From Syntrophomonadaceae bacterium (lineage in GTDB: Bacteria > Bacillota > Syntrophomonadia > Syntrophomonadales > Syntrophomonadaceae): a stretch of DNA of 64,000 nucleotides. Below the pieces are notes generated by a model that had not been told where the DNA came from, did no database searches, and was given only the letters and a program-made list of their open reading frames with translations. The stretch is from positions 1 through 64,000 of the forward strand of contig JAAYCK010000108.1 of the NCBI GenBank assembly GCA_012729835.1, read 5' to 3'. Numbering within the stretch: position 1 is the first letter of the stretch; the number at the start of each line of letters is the position of its first letter. This document shows, piece by piece, positions 44,855-54,872 of this stretch. The position numbers were made by a program, and so were the translations under genes.

Positions 44855-45211
44855 TTAGCTGATCTTACGCAGGGTTTCAACTATAAATGATTCCTGAAAA
44901 GGCTTGACGATAAAAGCTCTGGCCCCGGCCATTATTGCCTCCCGCACGCAGCTATCCTGACCCATAGCCGAGACTATCACTACGTTGGAATCGGGGTTGG
45001 AGGAATGAATTGCCCTGGTCGCGCTTATGCCATCCATATCAGGCATAGTAAGATCCATAGTCACAATGTCCGGCTGCAGTTTTTCATACATGGAAATAGC
45101 TTCTCGCCCATTACTGGCTTCTCCTACTACCTCGTATCCGTTCTTCTCCAGGATCAGACGGATAGTCTTTCGCATGAATATTGCATCATCAACAACGAGG
45201 ATTGTCTTCAT
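44855..45211 (-). CDS. cheY: CheY response regulator
   Basis: A 118-aa receiver with VVDDAIFMRK, the phospho-acceptor in DIVTMDLTMPDMDG and FIVKPFQES. ATG 45211 follows GGGGGG. It is the first gene of the chemosensory run and CheA's likely main target. No FliM- or flagellar gene is nearby, so it may control another output such as type IV pili. Confidence 0.96.
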   Translation of the reverse strand: MKTILVVDDAIFMRKTIRLILEKNGYEVVGEASNGREAISMYEKLQPDIVTMDLTMPDMDGISATRAIHSSNPDSNVVIVSAMGQDSCVREAIMAGARAFIVKPFQESFIVETLRKIS

Positions 45212-45506
45212 TAGGTAACCCCCCTTTAGGTGACCGGTTGAATCTGTGCCAGGTCGCTTGAATATGCTTGTGCACATATAATGCAATCTTCATGCCAGCA
45301 AATGCCAGAGCGGGTTGCCTGTCGCTGCAAAACCTTATACTAATCTCAAAGAAGGAAATTCTAAAATTACCCCGCAATCTAATATATGGCAGGAGAGGAA
45401 AAGTGTTACCCGGAGGGAAAAGTAAGGGAAAGGAAAATAGGTATTATGGAAGGAAACGTATAGTTCACAGGAAGATGTTCCAGTTTTGATCAAGCATACA
45501 ATTATG

Positions 45507-46979
45507 TTATACAATTTTGGGGTTAGTGTCTTTGCTCAGACGGTAGGAAAGGGAACGGAGAGACAGACCCAGGTACCTGGCAGTTTGGGTCTTATTGCCA
45601 TTATGCATCGCGAGGGCTTGCCGCAGGATGAAAGCGTTAAACTCCTCAAGAGGGAGGCGGTCGGGGGGGAGTTGGAAGTTGTGCCAATCCATTTGGGCGG
45701 CTGGCTCATCGTGGGAAAGAGATGTATTATTATTCCACATCATATTAAGGTGCGCCGGGCGCAGTTCCTGATCGTCATTCATCAGCACCACCCACTCTAT
45801 AGTATTCTTCAGTTCGCGTATGTTGCCCGCCCAAATATGCTTTACCAGCAGTGAGCCGGCTTCTTTGCTGATAGAGGTGAATGATTTACCCTTTTCCTGG
45901 CTGAATTTTCTCAAAAACATGGCGGCCAGTGGGATGATATCTTCCGGCCGTTGGTTCAAAGGCGGCAAATAAAGATGAGCAGTATTGAGCCTGAAATACA
46001 GGTCCCGACGAAATTCTCCTTGCTTGACCTTCTCCTTTATATCTACATTAGTAGCGCAGATTATGCGGACATTGGTTTTTTTCTTTTTTATGCCGCCAAC
46101 CCTATAGAATTCCTTCTCCTGAATCACCCGCAGGAGTTTTGCCTGGAGGCTGGGCGGTATTTCAGAGATTTCGTCCAGAAACAGGGTGCCGCCTTCCGCC
46201 ATTTCGAATTTACCCTTCTGGCCGCTGGAGAGACCGCCAGAGAAAGCTCCGCCTTCGTAACCGAACAGTTCACTTTCAAACAAAGTCGAGGACAGAGCGG
46301 CACAGTTGATATCGACAAAGGGCAGGCCGATATTCTGATCATGGTCACCATAATGTATGTAGCGCGCGATCATCTCTTTGCCGGTTCCGGTCCCTCCTTC
46401 GATAAGAACTGGAATGTTCCGGTCTTCGTAAAGTATCCGTGCCTGTTCATAGATAGATCGCATGGCTGGGGAGGAGACGACGATGTCGCCAATACCAACG
46501 ATTTTATAATAGGCTTGTTTGATGCGGGCGAGTTCTTCCCGGATGTCCAGGGTCTCGGCTGCAAGTACCTCGTTGAATTTATGAGTCAAGCGCTGGTTCT
46601 CGATCTTTAGAGACTGGTGTTCTGCCACACTGTCGATCAAAACCAATAATTCCTTGACATTGACCGGTTTGAGGATATAATCGTAGGCTCCGGCACGCAG
46701 AGCCTCAACTGCGCTCTCAACATCGGAAAATGCTGTAAATAACACGATGTCCGCGTTATGACCGGCCAAAGAAGAGCTGCGCAAACTGCGGAGCAATTGC
46801 AGCCCATCCATATTAGGCATCCGTATATCTGACAGGACCAGGTGAAATTCCTGGCCGGTGAATGCGGCCAGGGCTTCCTTGCCGTCACCGGTCTCTACTA
46901 CCGTATGCCCCCATTTCTCCAGGAACTTTGCTAAATAGTGTCGGCTATCCTGTTCATCATCTACTAAAAGGATATTCAT
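45507..46979 (-). CDS. NtrC-family response regulator with altered GAFTGA loop
   Basis: A 490-aa protein: receiver ([32 protein letters not shown]), AAA+ sigma54-interaction domain (Walker A GGTGTGKE, Walker [19 protein letters not shown]) and a Fis-type HTH ([18 protein letters not shown]). The sigma54-contacting GAFTGA loop reads GAFSGG here. The Thr to Ser and Ala to Gly changes could weaken or abolish sigma54 contact. ATG 46979 is preferred for spacing to AGGTG; ATG 46982 is adjacent. The kinases just upstream are candidate partners. Confidence 0.9.
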   Translation of the reverse strand: MNILLVDDEQDSRHYLAKFLEKWGHTVVETGDGKEALAAFTGQEFHLVLSDIRMPNMDGLQLLRSLRSSSLAGHNADIVLFTAFSDVESAVEALRAGAYDYILKPVNVKELLVLIDSVAEHQSLKIENQRLTHKFNEVLAAETLDIREELARIKQAYYKIVGIGDIVVSSPAMRSIYEQARILYEDRNIPVLIEGGTGTGKEMIARYIHYGDHDQNIGLPFVDINCAALSSTLFESELFGYEGGAFSGGLSSGQKGKFEMAEGGTLFLDEISEIPPSLQAKLLRVIQEKEFYRVGGIKKKKTNVRIICATNVDIKEKVKQGEFRRDLYFRLNTAHLYLPPLNQRPEDIIPLAAMFLRKFSQEKGKSFTSISKEAGSLLVKHIWAGNIRELKNTIEWVVLMNDDQELRPAHLNMMWNNNTSLSHDEPAAQMDWHNFQLPPDRLPLEEFNAFILRQALAMHNGNKTQTARYLGLSLRSLSYRLSKDTNPKIV

Positions 46980-47083
46980 CATAACACCTGCCAAATAAAA
47001 AGTTGAGGCAACAGCCCCTAAACCTTCAATATGCAAATATCTCGCCAAATCAATCGGCCGTGACCATCTTCATTAACCGGGCT

Positions 47084-48585
47084 CTAATACTCAGCGCCCA
47101 TCACTGGCAGTATGAGGCGGAATGTGGCTCCACCCTGTTCATTGTTCGATATTTCCATACTTCCATCCATCGGCTGATGATCGATTGAACGATTGAAAGG
47201 CCCAGCCCCATATTACCTTCCTGTTTGGTGGTGAAGAAAGGATTCAGGATTTGCTCTTGGATCTCCTGGTCGATGCCGGTCGCGTTATCGGCGATCTCGA
47301 TGATCACCTGATCATCGCGCACTACGGTCTTGCACAGGATATACTTTTCTCGTCCACTGATCTGGTCAAATGCCTGCCTGGCATTGTCCAGCAGGTTGAT
47401 CAATACTTCTTCCAGGCGGTTGGCGTTTCCCTTTATGGGCGGAAGATTGGGCTGGGTATCCAAGCGGATAGAGATGCCGTGGCTGGATAGTTGACGGCCC
47501 ATCAAGTTAAGCGTGTTTTCCAGAACTGAATTAAGGCAACAGGGTTCGCTAGCTACCCCCTTGCCGCTAGAAGCAAAGGAGCGCATATGCTGTATTATAT
47601 CGGCGATCTTCCCGGCTTGCCCGGCTATCCCTCGATAATTTTCCAGAATCTCTTCTTCATCCAGTCGACCATAGGTTTCCATCCATAATATCGCACCTTC
47701 GGCAATAACCTTGATAGCGTTCAGGGGTTGGGCGATCTCGTGGACTACGCCGGCCGACATGGCGGGCAATGCGGCCAGACGGTTGAGCCGGGCATTAGTC
47801 TCCTGGATTTTTTGACGTTCCTGTTCCAGGCGTATCTGCTCACTTATATCCCTGGTTAGAACGATGTATTGCCGAAGACGGCCCGTCTCATCAATTATCG
47901 GGCTAATCGTGGCGTTGAACGAGGCGGTGGTAGCATCGGCCGCGGTTTTGTTGACTATTCCCTGCCAGTAGCCATTTTTATTGACGGTGGCCCGTATCTC
48001 ATCAACCATTGATTGTATAGCGAACTCGGAAAAGAGTACCTCAAATCTCTGATTGAGCAAATTTTCCGGAGGCAATCCGGTGATCTGCTTGGAGGCTTGA
48101 TTGGCCAATACTATTTTGCCATCCAGATTGACTACAATCAGGCCTTCGGTGATGCTATCGAAGACTAGAGTGGAAAGACGTTCGTGTTCGCGGGCCTTGA
48201 CTTCAGCCAGGGCCCTGAGTACGGCCGGCCCCAGTCGGTCCAGCCGGTTTTTCAGCACATAGTCAGTTGCGCCGCGTTTTAATGTTTCTATTGCGGTCTC
48301 TTCCCCCATGACCCCTGAAACAAAGATAAAGGGAATTCCGGGGAAGCAGGCGCAGGTCCTCTGCAAAGCCGTTAAGCCATCAAAATCCGGTAGCCAGTAA
48401 TCCGATATTACCAGATCCGGCCGTTTGTTTAATTGTTCGCAGAACTCGCGCTCTCCTTTTGCCCGGAATAGCGTAAAAGGAAGCTCAGTCTTTTTGAGTT
48501 CGCGAAGAATTAATTCGGCGTCATCATCATTATCCTCAAGGACTAGTATAAGAAGACCACTGCTATAGAATTGCCCCCTGGACAG
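47084..48585 (-). pseudogene. Frameshifted receiver-PAS-histidine kinase
   Basis: The frame from 48585 encodes a receiver (LILVLEDNDDDAELILREL, LVISDYWLPDFDG, TDYVLKNRL), a PAS domain and a HisKA/HATPase kinase (VVHEIAQPLNAIKVI, LLDNARQAF, ADNATGIDQ, MGLGLSIVQSII). Two defects are visible. No ATG, GTG or TTG exists before the middle of the receiver (first TTG at 48366), while a GTG at 48560 is one frame off. At the 3' end the normal kinase ending DGSMEISNNEQGGATFRLIL lies in another frame, reached by a one-base change near 47160-47175 and ending at TAG 47084. Either this is a decaying gene or the sequence has two indels. The unshifted frame stops at 47101. Confidence 0.8.
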
Positions 48586-50553
48586 TTATTTCTCCTTACT
48601 GGGCAGGCTGAAATAAAAAGTAGTGCCTACCCCGGGCTGGCTTTCTACCCATACCTTGCCGCCGTGACGATCAATAATCCGTTTCACGATAGCCAGGCCA
48701 ACGCCGCTGCCAGGAAAATCGGCCTCCCGATGCAGCCGCTTGAAAACACCGAAAAGACGGTGGGCAAATTTCATATCGAAACCTACTCCATTATCCTTCA
48801 CATAAAACATGATTTCGGGGCCGGCATCTTCCATGCAGCCAACCTGAATGCAGGCCTGGGAGTTTTGGGCGGTAAACTTAAGTGCGTTTGAAATCAAGTT
48901 GCTCCAGACCTGCTTGAGCATGGAGGGGTTTCCGCAAACTGTGGGCAAGGTCTCGATCTGTATTTCGATCTTGCGGCCGCTTTCGGACACCAATAATTCA
49001 GCGACTGCCTGATCTACCAGATGATTCATATCAACCCGGGTCTTCTCACCTGGACTGCGCATAGCCAGGGAGAAGTTCAGCAGGTCCTGGATGAGTTGCT
49101 CCATTTTCGTTACATTACGTATTATTATTTTCAGCAGACGAATGCCTTCTTCATCTAATTGTGATCCGTATTCCTCATTGAGGATCCTGGCAAATTCAGC
49201 GATAGCACGCAGCGGGGCCCGCAAATCATGACTGACGGTATAGGCATAGGCTTCGATCTCTTTGTTGATGCTCCTCAACTGGGCAGTACGTTCCATAACA
49301 CGCTGTTCCAAGTCATTGTTGAGCTGCTGGATGGTAGCGACCGAATTCTTCATTTCCGTGATATCCTGGAATATGGTCACAAAACATGAGTCAGGCAGGC
49401 TGTAGGCTGAAATATTGAACCAGCTATCGTAGTCCTTGATATACTGCTCGAAATGAATAGTATGCGAATTCTTTTCAATTCCTTCATAAAGCTCGAGCCA
49501 GGTTTTCACGTTTTCCTGGAAAGCGGGGATCAAGCTGCTCAAGGGCCGGTTAATAATTTGGCTGCGTTGGATGTTGATCAGGTGCTCGAAGGCCTCGTTG
49601 ACATCCAGGCATAGCATATCGCTAATAGCCCCGCCCTCGCCCCGTATCGCCTTATGGTAAATGACGGCGGTAGGCATATTCTGAAATAGCAGATGATAGC
49701 GCTGTTCACTATCCCACAGTGAGGCCTCGGCTTTAAGCTGGTTACTGATATCTTGAGCTATGGCGCCCAGCAACGGAGTATTACCCTCGCGGGATATCTT
49801 GAACTTAATTGTATTATAGAAGTGAGTTACTCCGGCAGTGTCATTAATAAGCTCGGTACCTTCCCAGTAGCCGGTTTTAAGGGCCTGTTGGTCATGCTCA
49901 ATCAGACTGGCTGCGGTTTCTGCTGGAAAAACATCCCGTGTAGAAAAACCGGTGTCGTTAATACCGGTTAGTTCTCGATAATAGCGATTGTTATACAGCG
50001 TTTCACTAAATTCATTATTGATGAAAACAACCGTCGGCACGTTTTCTATGAACAACGAAAACAGCTCTTGGCTCTCCTGCAGGGCTAGTTCGGCTTCTTT
50101 GCGCCGGGTTATATCGGTGAAAGTACATAAGATACGGTAGGGTTCACCATCAATATGACTATAGATAGGAACGGCATTACAAAGCAACCAGCGATATCGC
50201 TGATCACATTTGTTATAGAATCCAGCTGCTACATTGCGGACTTCTTCTTTGCGGCTCAGCGCCAGACGATGTGGTAATTGATCCACTGGAAAGGGTTCCC
50301 CGCTCTCGGACAATATCGGTGGATTATTGCCAGTAAATAATTTCATTTCATCCACACTAAGGCCGAGAATGTTTTGGGCAGCGAGGTTGGCGTCAATTAC
50401 GTTATAGTTTGCATCCAGATAGACTACACCGAGGGCTGCACTGTTCATAAGGGTTCGGTATTGATCCCTGAGAAAGCGCAGTTCTTCATCGGCGATGTTT
50501 CCCGAATCCGAAGCCTGCGGGGTCAAGGCGCCAGGCTGGCTTGAGTCATGCAA
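48586..50553 (-). CDS. PAS-containing soluble sensor histidine kinase
   Basis: A 655-aa cytoplasmic kinase with three PAS domains (about residues 30-155, 160-275, 285-410), a coiled linker, a HisKA domain (YAYTVSHDLRAPLRAIAEF) and HATPase (NLISNALKFT, DNGVGFDMK, GSGVGLAIVKRIIDRHGG). It has no membrane segment. It starts at TTG 50553 after AAGGGGG. The stop is directly followed by the frame of the receiver-kinase gene, so the genes form a signalling operon with the sigma54-type regulator. Confidence 0.93.
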   Translation of the reverse strand: MHDSSQPGALTPQASDSGNIADEELRFLRDQYRTLMNSAALGVVYLDANYNVIDANLAAQNILGLSVDEMKLFTGNNPPILSESGEPFPVDQLPHRLALSRKEEVRNVAAGFYNKCDQRYRWLLCNAVPIYSHIDGEPYRILCTFTDITRRKEAELALQESQELFSLFIENVPTVVFINNEFSETLYNNRYYRELTGINDTGFSTRDVFPAETAASLIEHDQQALKTGYWEGTELINDTAGVTHFYNTIKFKISREGNTPLLGAIAQDISNQLKAEASLWDSEQRYHLLFQNMPTAVIYHKAIRGEGGAISDMLCLDVNEAFEHLINIQRSQIINRPLSSLIPAFQENVKTWLELYEGIEKNSHTIHFEQYIKDYDSWFNISAYSLPDSCFVTIFQDITEMKNSVATIQQLNNDLEQRVMERTAQLRSINKEIEAYAYTVSHDLRAPLRAIAEFARILNEEYGSQLDEEGIRLLKIIIRNVTKMEQLIQDLLNFSLAMRSPGEKTRVDMNHLVDQAVAELLVSESGRKIEIQIETLPTVCGNPSMLKQVWSNLISNALKFTAQNSQACIQVGCMEDAGPEIMFYVKDNGVGFDMKFAHRLFGVFKRLHREADFPGSGVGLAIVKRIIDRHGGKVWVESQPGVGTTFYFSLPSKEK

Positions 50554-50707
50554 TCCAACATCCCCCTTCGAGCAATACCCCTAGTAAGGATTCTGGAGCT
50601 TATAATAATTTTAGCTATATAGCAGTGTCGTGCTGACAAAGTTTTACATGAAATAGATATATATAATAAATATAGCGAATTAGGGTTAAATTTACCAGCC
50701 ATATTTT

Positions 50708-51298
50708 TCAGCGAGACGGCTGTGATTCGAATGGACTCAGCATTTTGATGAGCAATTGACTAAGCTGTCCGGCAGCTTCTTCAAAGGTAAGTTGGTTTTC
50801 CAAAATGAAGGCGGGATTGAGGATTGCCTGAATCGAAGCGGTCATAATAGTAGTTAGGATCGGCAGGTTGATATGGCTGGATAGTCCCAGATAAGGATCC
50901 TGGGCTGACAGCAGGCCAATGACCTGTTTGATGCGCTCAATTCTGAGTTGGTCTATCTTTTGCCACAATTGGGGATAGTATTTCTCCAGATCATACATAC
51001 TGGCAGGATTAATTATGAAGCTGCCCTTGTCAGCCAGCAGTTCCAGCGCGCTCTTTAACAACAGGACCGGGTCGTTCTCCCGCAGCAGCAGATCATCTAT
51101 ATCAGCCAGGACTTCCGTGGTGAAAGCATCCAGGGTGGCCTCGATGATCGCCTCTTTGCTCCGATAGTAACGGTAAAGGGTTCGCTTGCTGATGCCGGCT
51201 TCCCGAGCCAATTCGTCAACGGTCAGGCGGTAAAAACCTCGCCGGGATGCCAGTTGCCGACAGGCCAGATCGATACGTTGCGGGATATTGGATTTCAT
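50708..51298 (-). CDS. TetR-family regulator
   Basis: A 196-aa TetR repressor with the N-terminal HTH (FYRLTVDELAREAGISKRTLYRYYRSKEAIIEA) and a helical ligand domain. ATG 51298 follows GGGGGT. It is the last gene of an exporter operon, 13 bases after the permease gene, and probably represses it. The ligand is likely an exported compound. Confidence 0.94.
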   Translation of the reverse strand: MKSNIPQRIDLACRQLASRRGFYRLTVDELAREAGISKRTLYRYYRSKEAIIEATLDAFTTEVLADIDDLLLRENDPVLLLKSALELLADKGSFIINPASMYDLEKYYPQLWQKIDQLRIERIKQVIGLLSAQDPYLGLSSHINLPILTTIMTASIQAILNPAFILENQLTFEEAAGQLSQLLIKMLSPFESQPSR

Positions 51299-51311
51299 TA
51301 TGCGCACCCCC

Positions 51312-52421
51312 TTAAGCGATCTGCTTACGGAATCTTAGTACGGAAACACTTAATACAACCAGAGTAAAAACCAGTAAGGCTGTGACTTGCCCGACCAGAT
51401 AGGGAAAGCCAATGCCCTTAAGCATGATGCCTCTAATGATGTCCAAATAATAGGTCAGGGGAATGACAAAGGTGATGTAATAGATGATCTTGGGCATGGC
51501 TGCCCGGGGAAATAGAAAGCCCGAGAGCATGATACTGGGCAGCATAACGAAAAACGACATCTGGAAGGCCTGCATCTGGTTTTCCGCGATGTTTGATATC
51601 ATCAAGCCCAGCCCCAGTGAGGCAGTGATGAAAAACAGGGTCAACAAATACAGCTCGACAATACTGCCCCGGATAGGAACGTGGAAAAATAGGGCTCCTA
51701 CCAGCAGAGCGACCGTGATCTGCAGATAACCCAGCACGATATAGGGAACGATCTTGCCAATCATGAGTTCATAGGGTTTTAGCGGTGTCACCATAAGCTG
51801 CTCCAGGGTGCCCTGTTCCCGTTCGCGTACTATGGCCACGGAAGTGATGATAACCATGGTCATAGTGACGATAATTCCTAATAATGCAGGCACCATAAAG
51901 TAAGCGGTTATCCCATCCGGATTGTACCAGGGTCGGACCCGGACGTCATAAGGCACTTGATCTAAGCTTATCTTCTGGAACAATACCTGTTGGGATTTGA
52001 TCAGCCCAATAGCATTAGCGGTGGCTACTGCCTGATTGGCCACCATGTTGTCGCTGGCATCGACCAGAACCTGCACCTGGGCAGAGTCACCACGCTTGAC
52101 TTGTCTGGTGAAATCAGGAGGTATTATGATACCCACCCGGGCGGTCCCGCGGTCAATGCTCTCGGTGACCTGATTGTAGCTGCCGGCGGCTGAGACTATA
52201 TCAAAGTAGCCGGATGCGGTAAAAGCGCCCAGCATGTCACGACTTTCATAGGAAAGCGACTGATCAAAGACCACCGTAGGTATATGCCGGACCTCAGTCT
52301 GGATGGCGTAGCCAAAGAGCAGCAGCTGGACCAGCGGGATCATGAAGATCAGGGCCAGGGTGGTACGGTCACGCCGCATTTGGAGATATTCCTTTTTCAT
52401 GATGGCTAGGATGCGATACAT
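51312..52421 (-). CDS. ABC-2 type exporter permease (YbhS/YhhJ-like)
   Basis: A 369-aa permease with an N-terminal TM, a large extracytoplasmic loop (about residues 45-170, VFDQSLSYESRDML) and five C-terminal TMs containing EREQGTLEQLMVTPLKPYELMIGKI, the ABC-2 hallmark. ATG 52421 follows CAGGTG and lies four bases after the ATPase stop. YbhFSR-type exporters usually have two permeases; only one is seen here, so it may act as a homodimer. Confidence 0.93.
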   Translation of the reverse strand: MYRILAIMKKEYLQMRRDRTTLALIFMIPLVQLLLFGYAIQTEVRHIPTVVFDQSLSYESRDMLGAFTASGYFDIVSAAGSYNQVTESIDRGTARVGIIIPPDFTRQVKRGDSAQVQVLVDASDNMVANQAVATANAIGLIKSQQVLFQKISLDQVPYDVRVRPWYNPDGITAYFMVPALLGIIVTMTMVIITSVAIVREREQGTLEQLMVTPLKPYELMIGKIVPYIVLGYLQITVALLVGALFFHVPIRGSIVELYLLTLFFITASLGLGLMISNIAENQMQAFQMSFFVMLPSIMLSGFLFPRAAMPKIIYYITFVIPLTYYLDIIRGIMLKGIGFPYLVGQVTALLVFTLVVLSVSVLRFRKQIA

Positions 52422-52425
52422 ACGG

Positions 52426-53337
52426 TCACCTGCTTTCTCGAGTTTTGGCCAGAGCGATAAATACATCCTCCAGGCTGGGAATAATAGGCTGAGCCTGCAC
52501 CCCGGTATACTGCTCCAGTGCGGTCTGGTCATTGACCTCACGGACCAGTACGTGCAGCATCAACCCGTGCAGGCTACATTCTTTTACATAGGGCAGGGCT
52601 TTAAGTCTTTCCAATTGGGACACAGGCTCTGGCAGTTCCAGTTCCACCATATGACCCTCCAAAACGTTGTTGCGAAGATAATCGGGGCTATCCAAAGCCA
52701 AGAGTCGTCCCTGATTAAAGAAAGCAATGCGGTCACAGCGTCCGGCTTCATCCATAAAGTGAGTAGAAACGATGACCGTTACCCCTTCCGAAGCCTTCTG
52801 CCGAATGATCTCAAAAAAGGCCCGGCGGCTGCTGGGGCTTACCCCACTGGTCGGTTCATCCAAAAAGAGAAGAGCTGGCCGGGATATAAGTGCGCAGCTC
52901 AAAGCCAGGCGCTGGCGGAACCCCCGGGACAGGGTTGCCACCTTATCGTTCTGTCGATGCACCAATTCGGCCAGCTCCAGCATCTCTTGCAGGCGCTGGT
53001 TCAGGCTATGGCCATTGATTCCATAGAGGCCCGCATAGAAACTGAGGTTCTCCAGCACGGTCAATTCAGAATACAGGCTGAATTTTTGTGACATATAACC
53101 GATATGGGCTTTGATATCATCACTTTGTTTGAGCAGGTCATAACCCAGCACATCAGCCTGTCCGGAAGTGGGTATCAATATCCCAGTCAGCATACGCATA
53201 GCGGTGGTCTTGCCAGCGCCATTCGGGCCTAAAAAAGCGCAAAGTTCTCCTTGCTCAATATCCATGCTTACCCGGTCTACCGCGGTAAAATCCCCAAAGC
53301 GCCGGGTTAGTTCTCTGGTACTTATTGCAACGGTCAA
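52426..53337 (-). CDS. ABC exporter ATPase, second copy
   Basis: A 303-aa ATPase: Walker A GPNGAGKT, signature LSRGFRQRLALSCAL, Walker B LLFLDEPTSGVSP. It starts at TTG 53337 after GAGGTG. In the related YbhF exporter two ATPase domains are fused; here they are two genes, separated by 374 bases holding a repeat element. Confidence 0.93.
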   Translation of the reverse strand: MTVAISTRELTRRFGDFTAVDRVSMDIEQGELCAFLGPNGAGKTTAMRMLTGILIPTSGQADVLGYDLLKQSDDIKAHIGYMSQKFSLYSELTVLENLSFYAGLYGINGHSLNQRLQEMLELAELVHRQNDKVATLSRGFRQRLALSCALISRPALLFLDEPTSGVSPSSRRAFFEIIRQKASEGVTVIVSTHFMDEAGRCDRIAFFNQGRLLALDSPDYLRNNVLEGHMVELELPEPVSQLERLKALPYVKECSLHGLMLHVLVREVNDQTALEQYTGVQAQPIIPSLEDVFIALAKTRESR

Positions 53338-53363
53338 AACAAATCACCTCGTTAAGGGGGACG

Positions 53364-53692
53364 ATTTAACACAGATACACACTGATGCCTTCGGCAACAC
53401 AGATGAACACGGATTTTCTAGGTAAGTGAATCAAAACTGTCTAATTCAAACAGTATATTTCGGTCTTTATGTTGTCTGATTTTACTAGCCAAAGCCCAAA
53501 TATCCAGAATGGATGAGGCCTATGCTTGTGTTATCCAGTTATTTAAGGACTTAATTATATAATCTGTGTTAAAAATAAAATCGCTATTAAAGCCATTAGT
53601 TTTGAAAATCTGTGTTTATCTGTGTATCATCTGTGTCTATCACTCCAGAGTGCAACCCATACACCCTAACGGGTGCTATTAATGACGCTGTG
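53364..53692. repeat. Intergenic repeat element (CACAGATT family), copy B
   Basis: The 374-base gap between the ATPase genes holds imperfect inverted arms at 53398-53418 and 53604-53624 (19 of 21 bases complementary). It also has several CACAGAT/ATCTGTG motifs and the 40-base segment (53653-53692) shared at 36/40 with 22970-23009. No gene is seen. It looks like a non-autonomous MITE-like element. Confidence 0.7.
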
Positions 53693-53711
53693 TTGAATTT
53701 TCTTACTAAAA

Positions 53712-54644
53712 TCAGCGTCCTTCTGCGTCTATTCGTTCCCTTGCGCTATCTCCCTTTGATTCAGCCAGGAAGATGAAGACATCTTCCATGGAGGGGATGG
53801 CGGATATAATTTCAGCGGAGAGCTTATGTGTTTTTAAGTAATCTTCTATAGCCGGGAGTCCTGCAACAGGGTCTTCCACCAGCAGCCGGTAGTAGTCGCC
53901 AAAGAAAGTGGCGTCCTGCACTGCGGCCAGGGAGTGAAACAGTGCCGGGTCTTTGACATCGACCCGGATATCCAGGAGGCGTCCCCCCAGGCGGCTCTTT
54001 AAGGCAGCAGGGCTGTCGACAGCTACTATTTCTCCTTGATTGATCAGGGCCACCTGGTGGCATAATTCGGCTTCATCCATGTAAGGGGTGGACATCAGGA
54101 TAGTCATACCCTGGCTGTTCAGATGGTAGAGTATTTGCCAGAAATCTTTACGCGATTCCGGGTCGACCCCATAAGTCGGCTCATCGAGCAGGAGAATGGC
54201 CGGCCGGGTTATCAGCGCTATAGAAAGCGAGAGTTTTTGTTTCATGCCGCCGGACAACTGTTTGGCTAAACGCGAGGTGAAAGGTGCCAGCCGGGTCATT
54301 TCAAGGATCTCGTCGGCTCTTTGTTGCACAGTGGCCCGGTCCAGATGATACATAGCAGCAAAGACATCTATGTTTTCCCTGACGGATAGATCGGGGTACA
54401 GGCTGAAACTCTGCGGCATATAACCTAGCTTTTCGTGGACGGCAGCAGTCCCTTTTATGCCATCCAGCCAAACTTCACCGCTATCGGGTATTATCAAGCC
54501 GCAGAGCATACGGATCAGGGTGGTTTTACCGGCACCGTCAGGCCCGACCAAGCCGCAAACCTTCCCGGCATCTACCTGCAGGCTGGCCTGCTTAACTGCC
54601 GTCAATTCTCCAAAATGCTTGGTTAGATTTTCACACCTGATCAT
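53712..54644 (-). CDS. ABC exporter ATPase, first copy
   Basis: A 310-aa ATPase: Walker A GPDGAGKT, signature LSGGMKQKLSLSIAL, Walker B LLLDEPTYGVDP. ATG 54644 follows AGGTGAGTTCT and is preferred to GTG 54653. The order HlyD-ATPase-ATPase-permease-TetR matches YbhG-F-S/R type efflux systems. Confidence 0.93.
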   Translation of the reverse strand: MIRCENLTKHFGELTAVKQASLQVDAGKVCGLVGPDGAGKTTLIRMLCGLIIPDSGEVWLDGIKGTAAVHEKLGYMPQSFSLYPDLSVRENIDVFAAMYHLDRATVQQRADEILEMTRLAPFTSRLAKQLSGGMKQKLSLSIALITRPAILLLDEPTYGVDPESRKDFWQILYHLNSQGMTILMSTPYMDEAELCHQVALINQGEIVAVDSPAALKSRLGGRLLDIRVDVKDPALFHSLAAVQDATFFGDYYRLLVEDPVAGLPAIEDYLKTHKLSAEIISAIPSMEDVFIFLAESKGDSARERIDAEGR

Positions 54645-54660
54645 AGAACTCACCTACTAA

Positions 54661-54856
54661 TGGACGCAAATAATATTAGACGCAGATTTACGCAGATCAA
54701 ATATGATTAACGCAGAATTTCTGTTATGTAGGGGCGGATCCCATATCCGCCCGGATAAAATATCATTTAAGATTAATAAGGAAACATGTGAAATTAATAA
54801 TCCTAACATAAAAGATCTGCGCAAATCATAAAAATTCTGCGTAAATCTGCGTCCAT
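54661..54856. repeat. MITE-like element with perfect terminal inverted repeats
   Basis: TGGACGC (54661-54667) and GCGTCCA (54850-54856) are at the ends. Inside are perfect 18-base inverted arms at 54679-54696 and 54836-54853 (GACGCAGATTTACGCAGA). A central hairpin GGGCGGAT/ATCCGCCC (from 54732) resembles the one in the 22.8 kb element. It occupies the HlyD-ATPase gap of the operon. Confidence 0.75.
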
Positions 54857-54872
54857 TTGGTTCCCCCTGCGG

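Noticed and set aside
45951-46610. 219-aa plus-strand open frame opposite the sigma54-type regulator
   Set aside because: Antisense shadow of a gene with intact AAA+ motifs.
47101-48366. 421-aa histidine kinase taken as a complete gene
   Set aside because: Its N-terminus cuts the receiver domain in half and its last 20 residues do not match a kinase ending; the motifs continue in other frames, so I treat it as frameshifted.
52342-53091. 249-aa plus-strand open frame opposite the ABC exporter genes
   Set aside because: It overlaps two genes with full ABC motifs on the other strand and its own protein has no recognisable motif.
53364-54856. Insertion sequences with transposase
   Set aside because: Inverted repeats are present but no transposase gene lies between them, so they are listed only as repeats.
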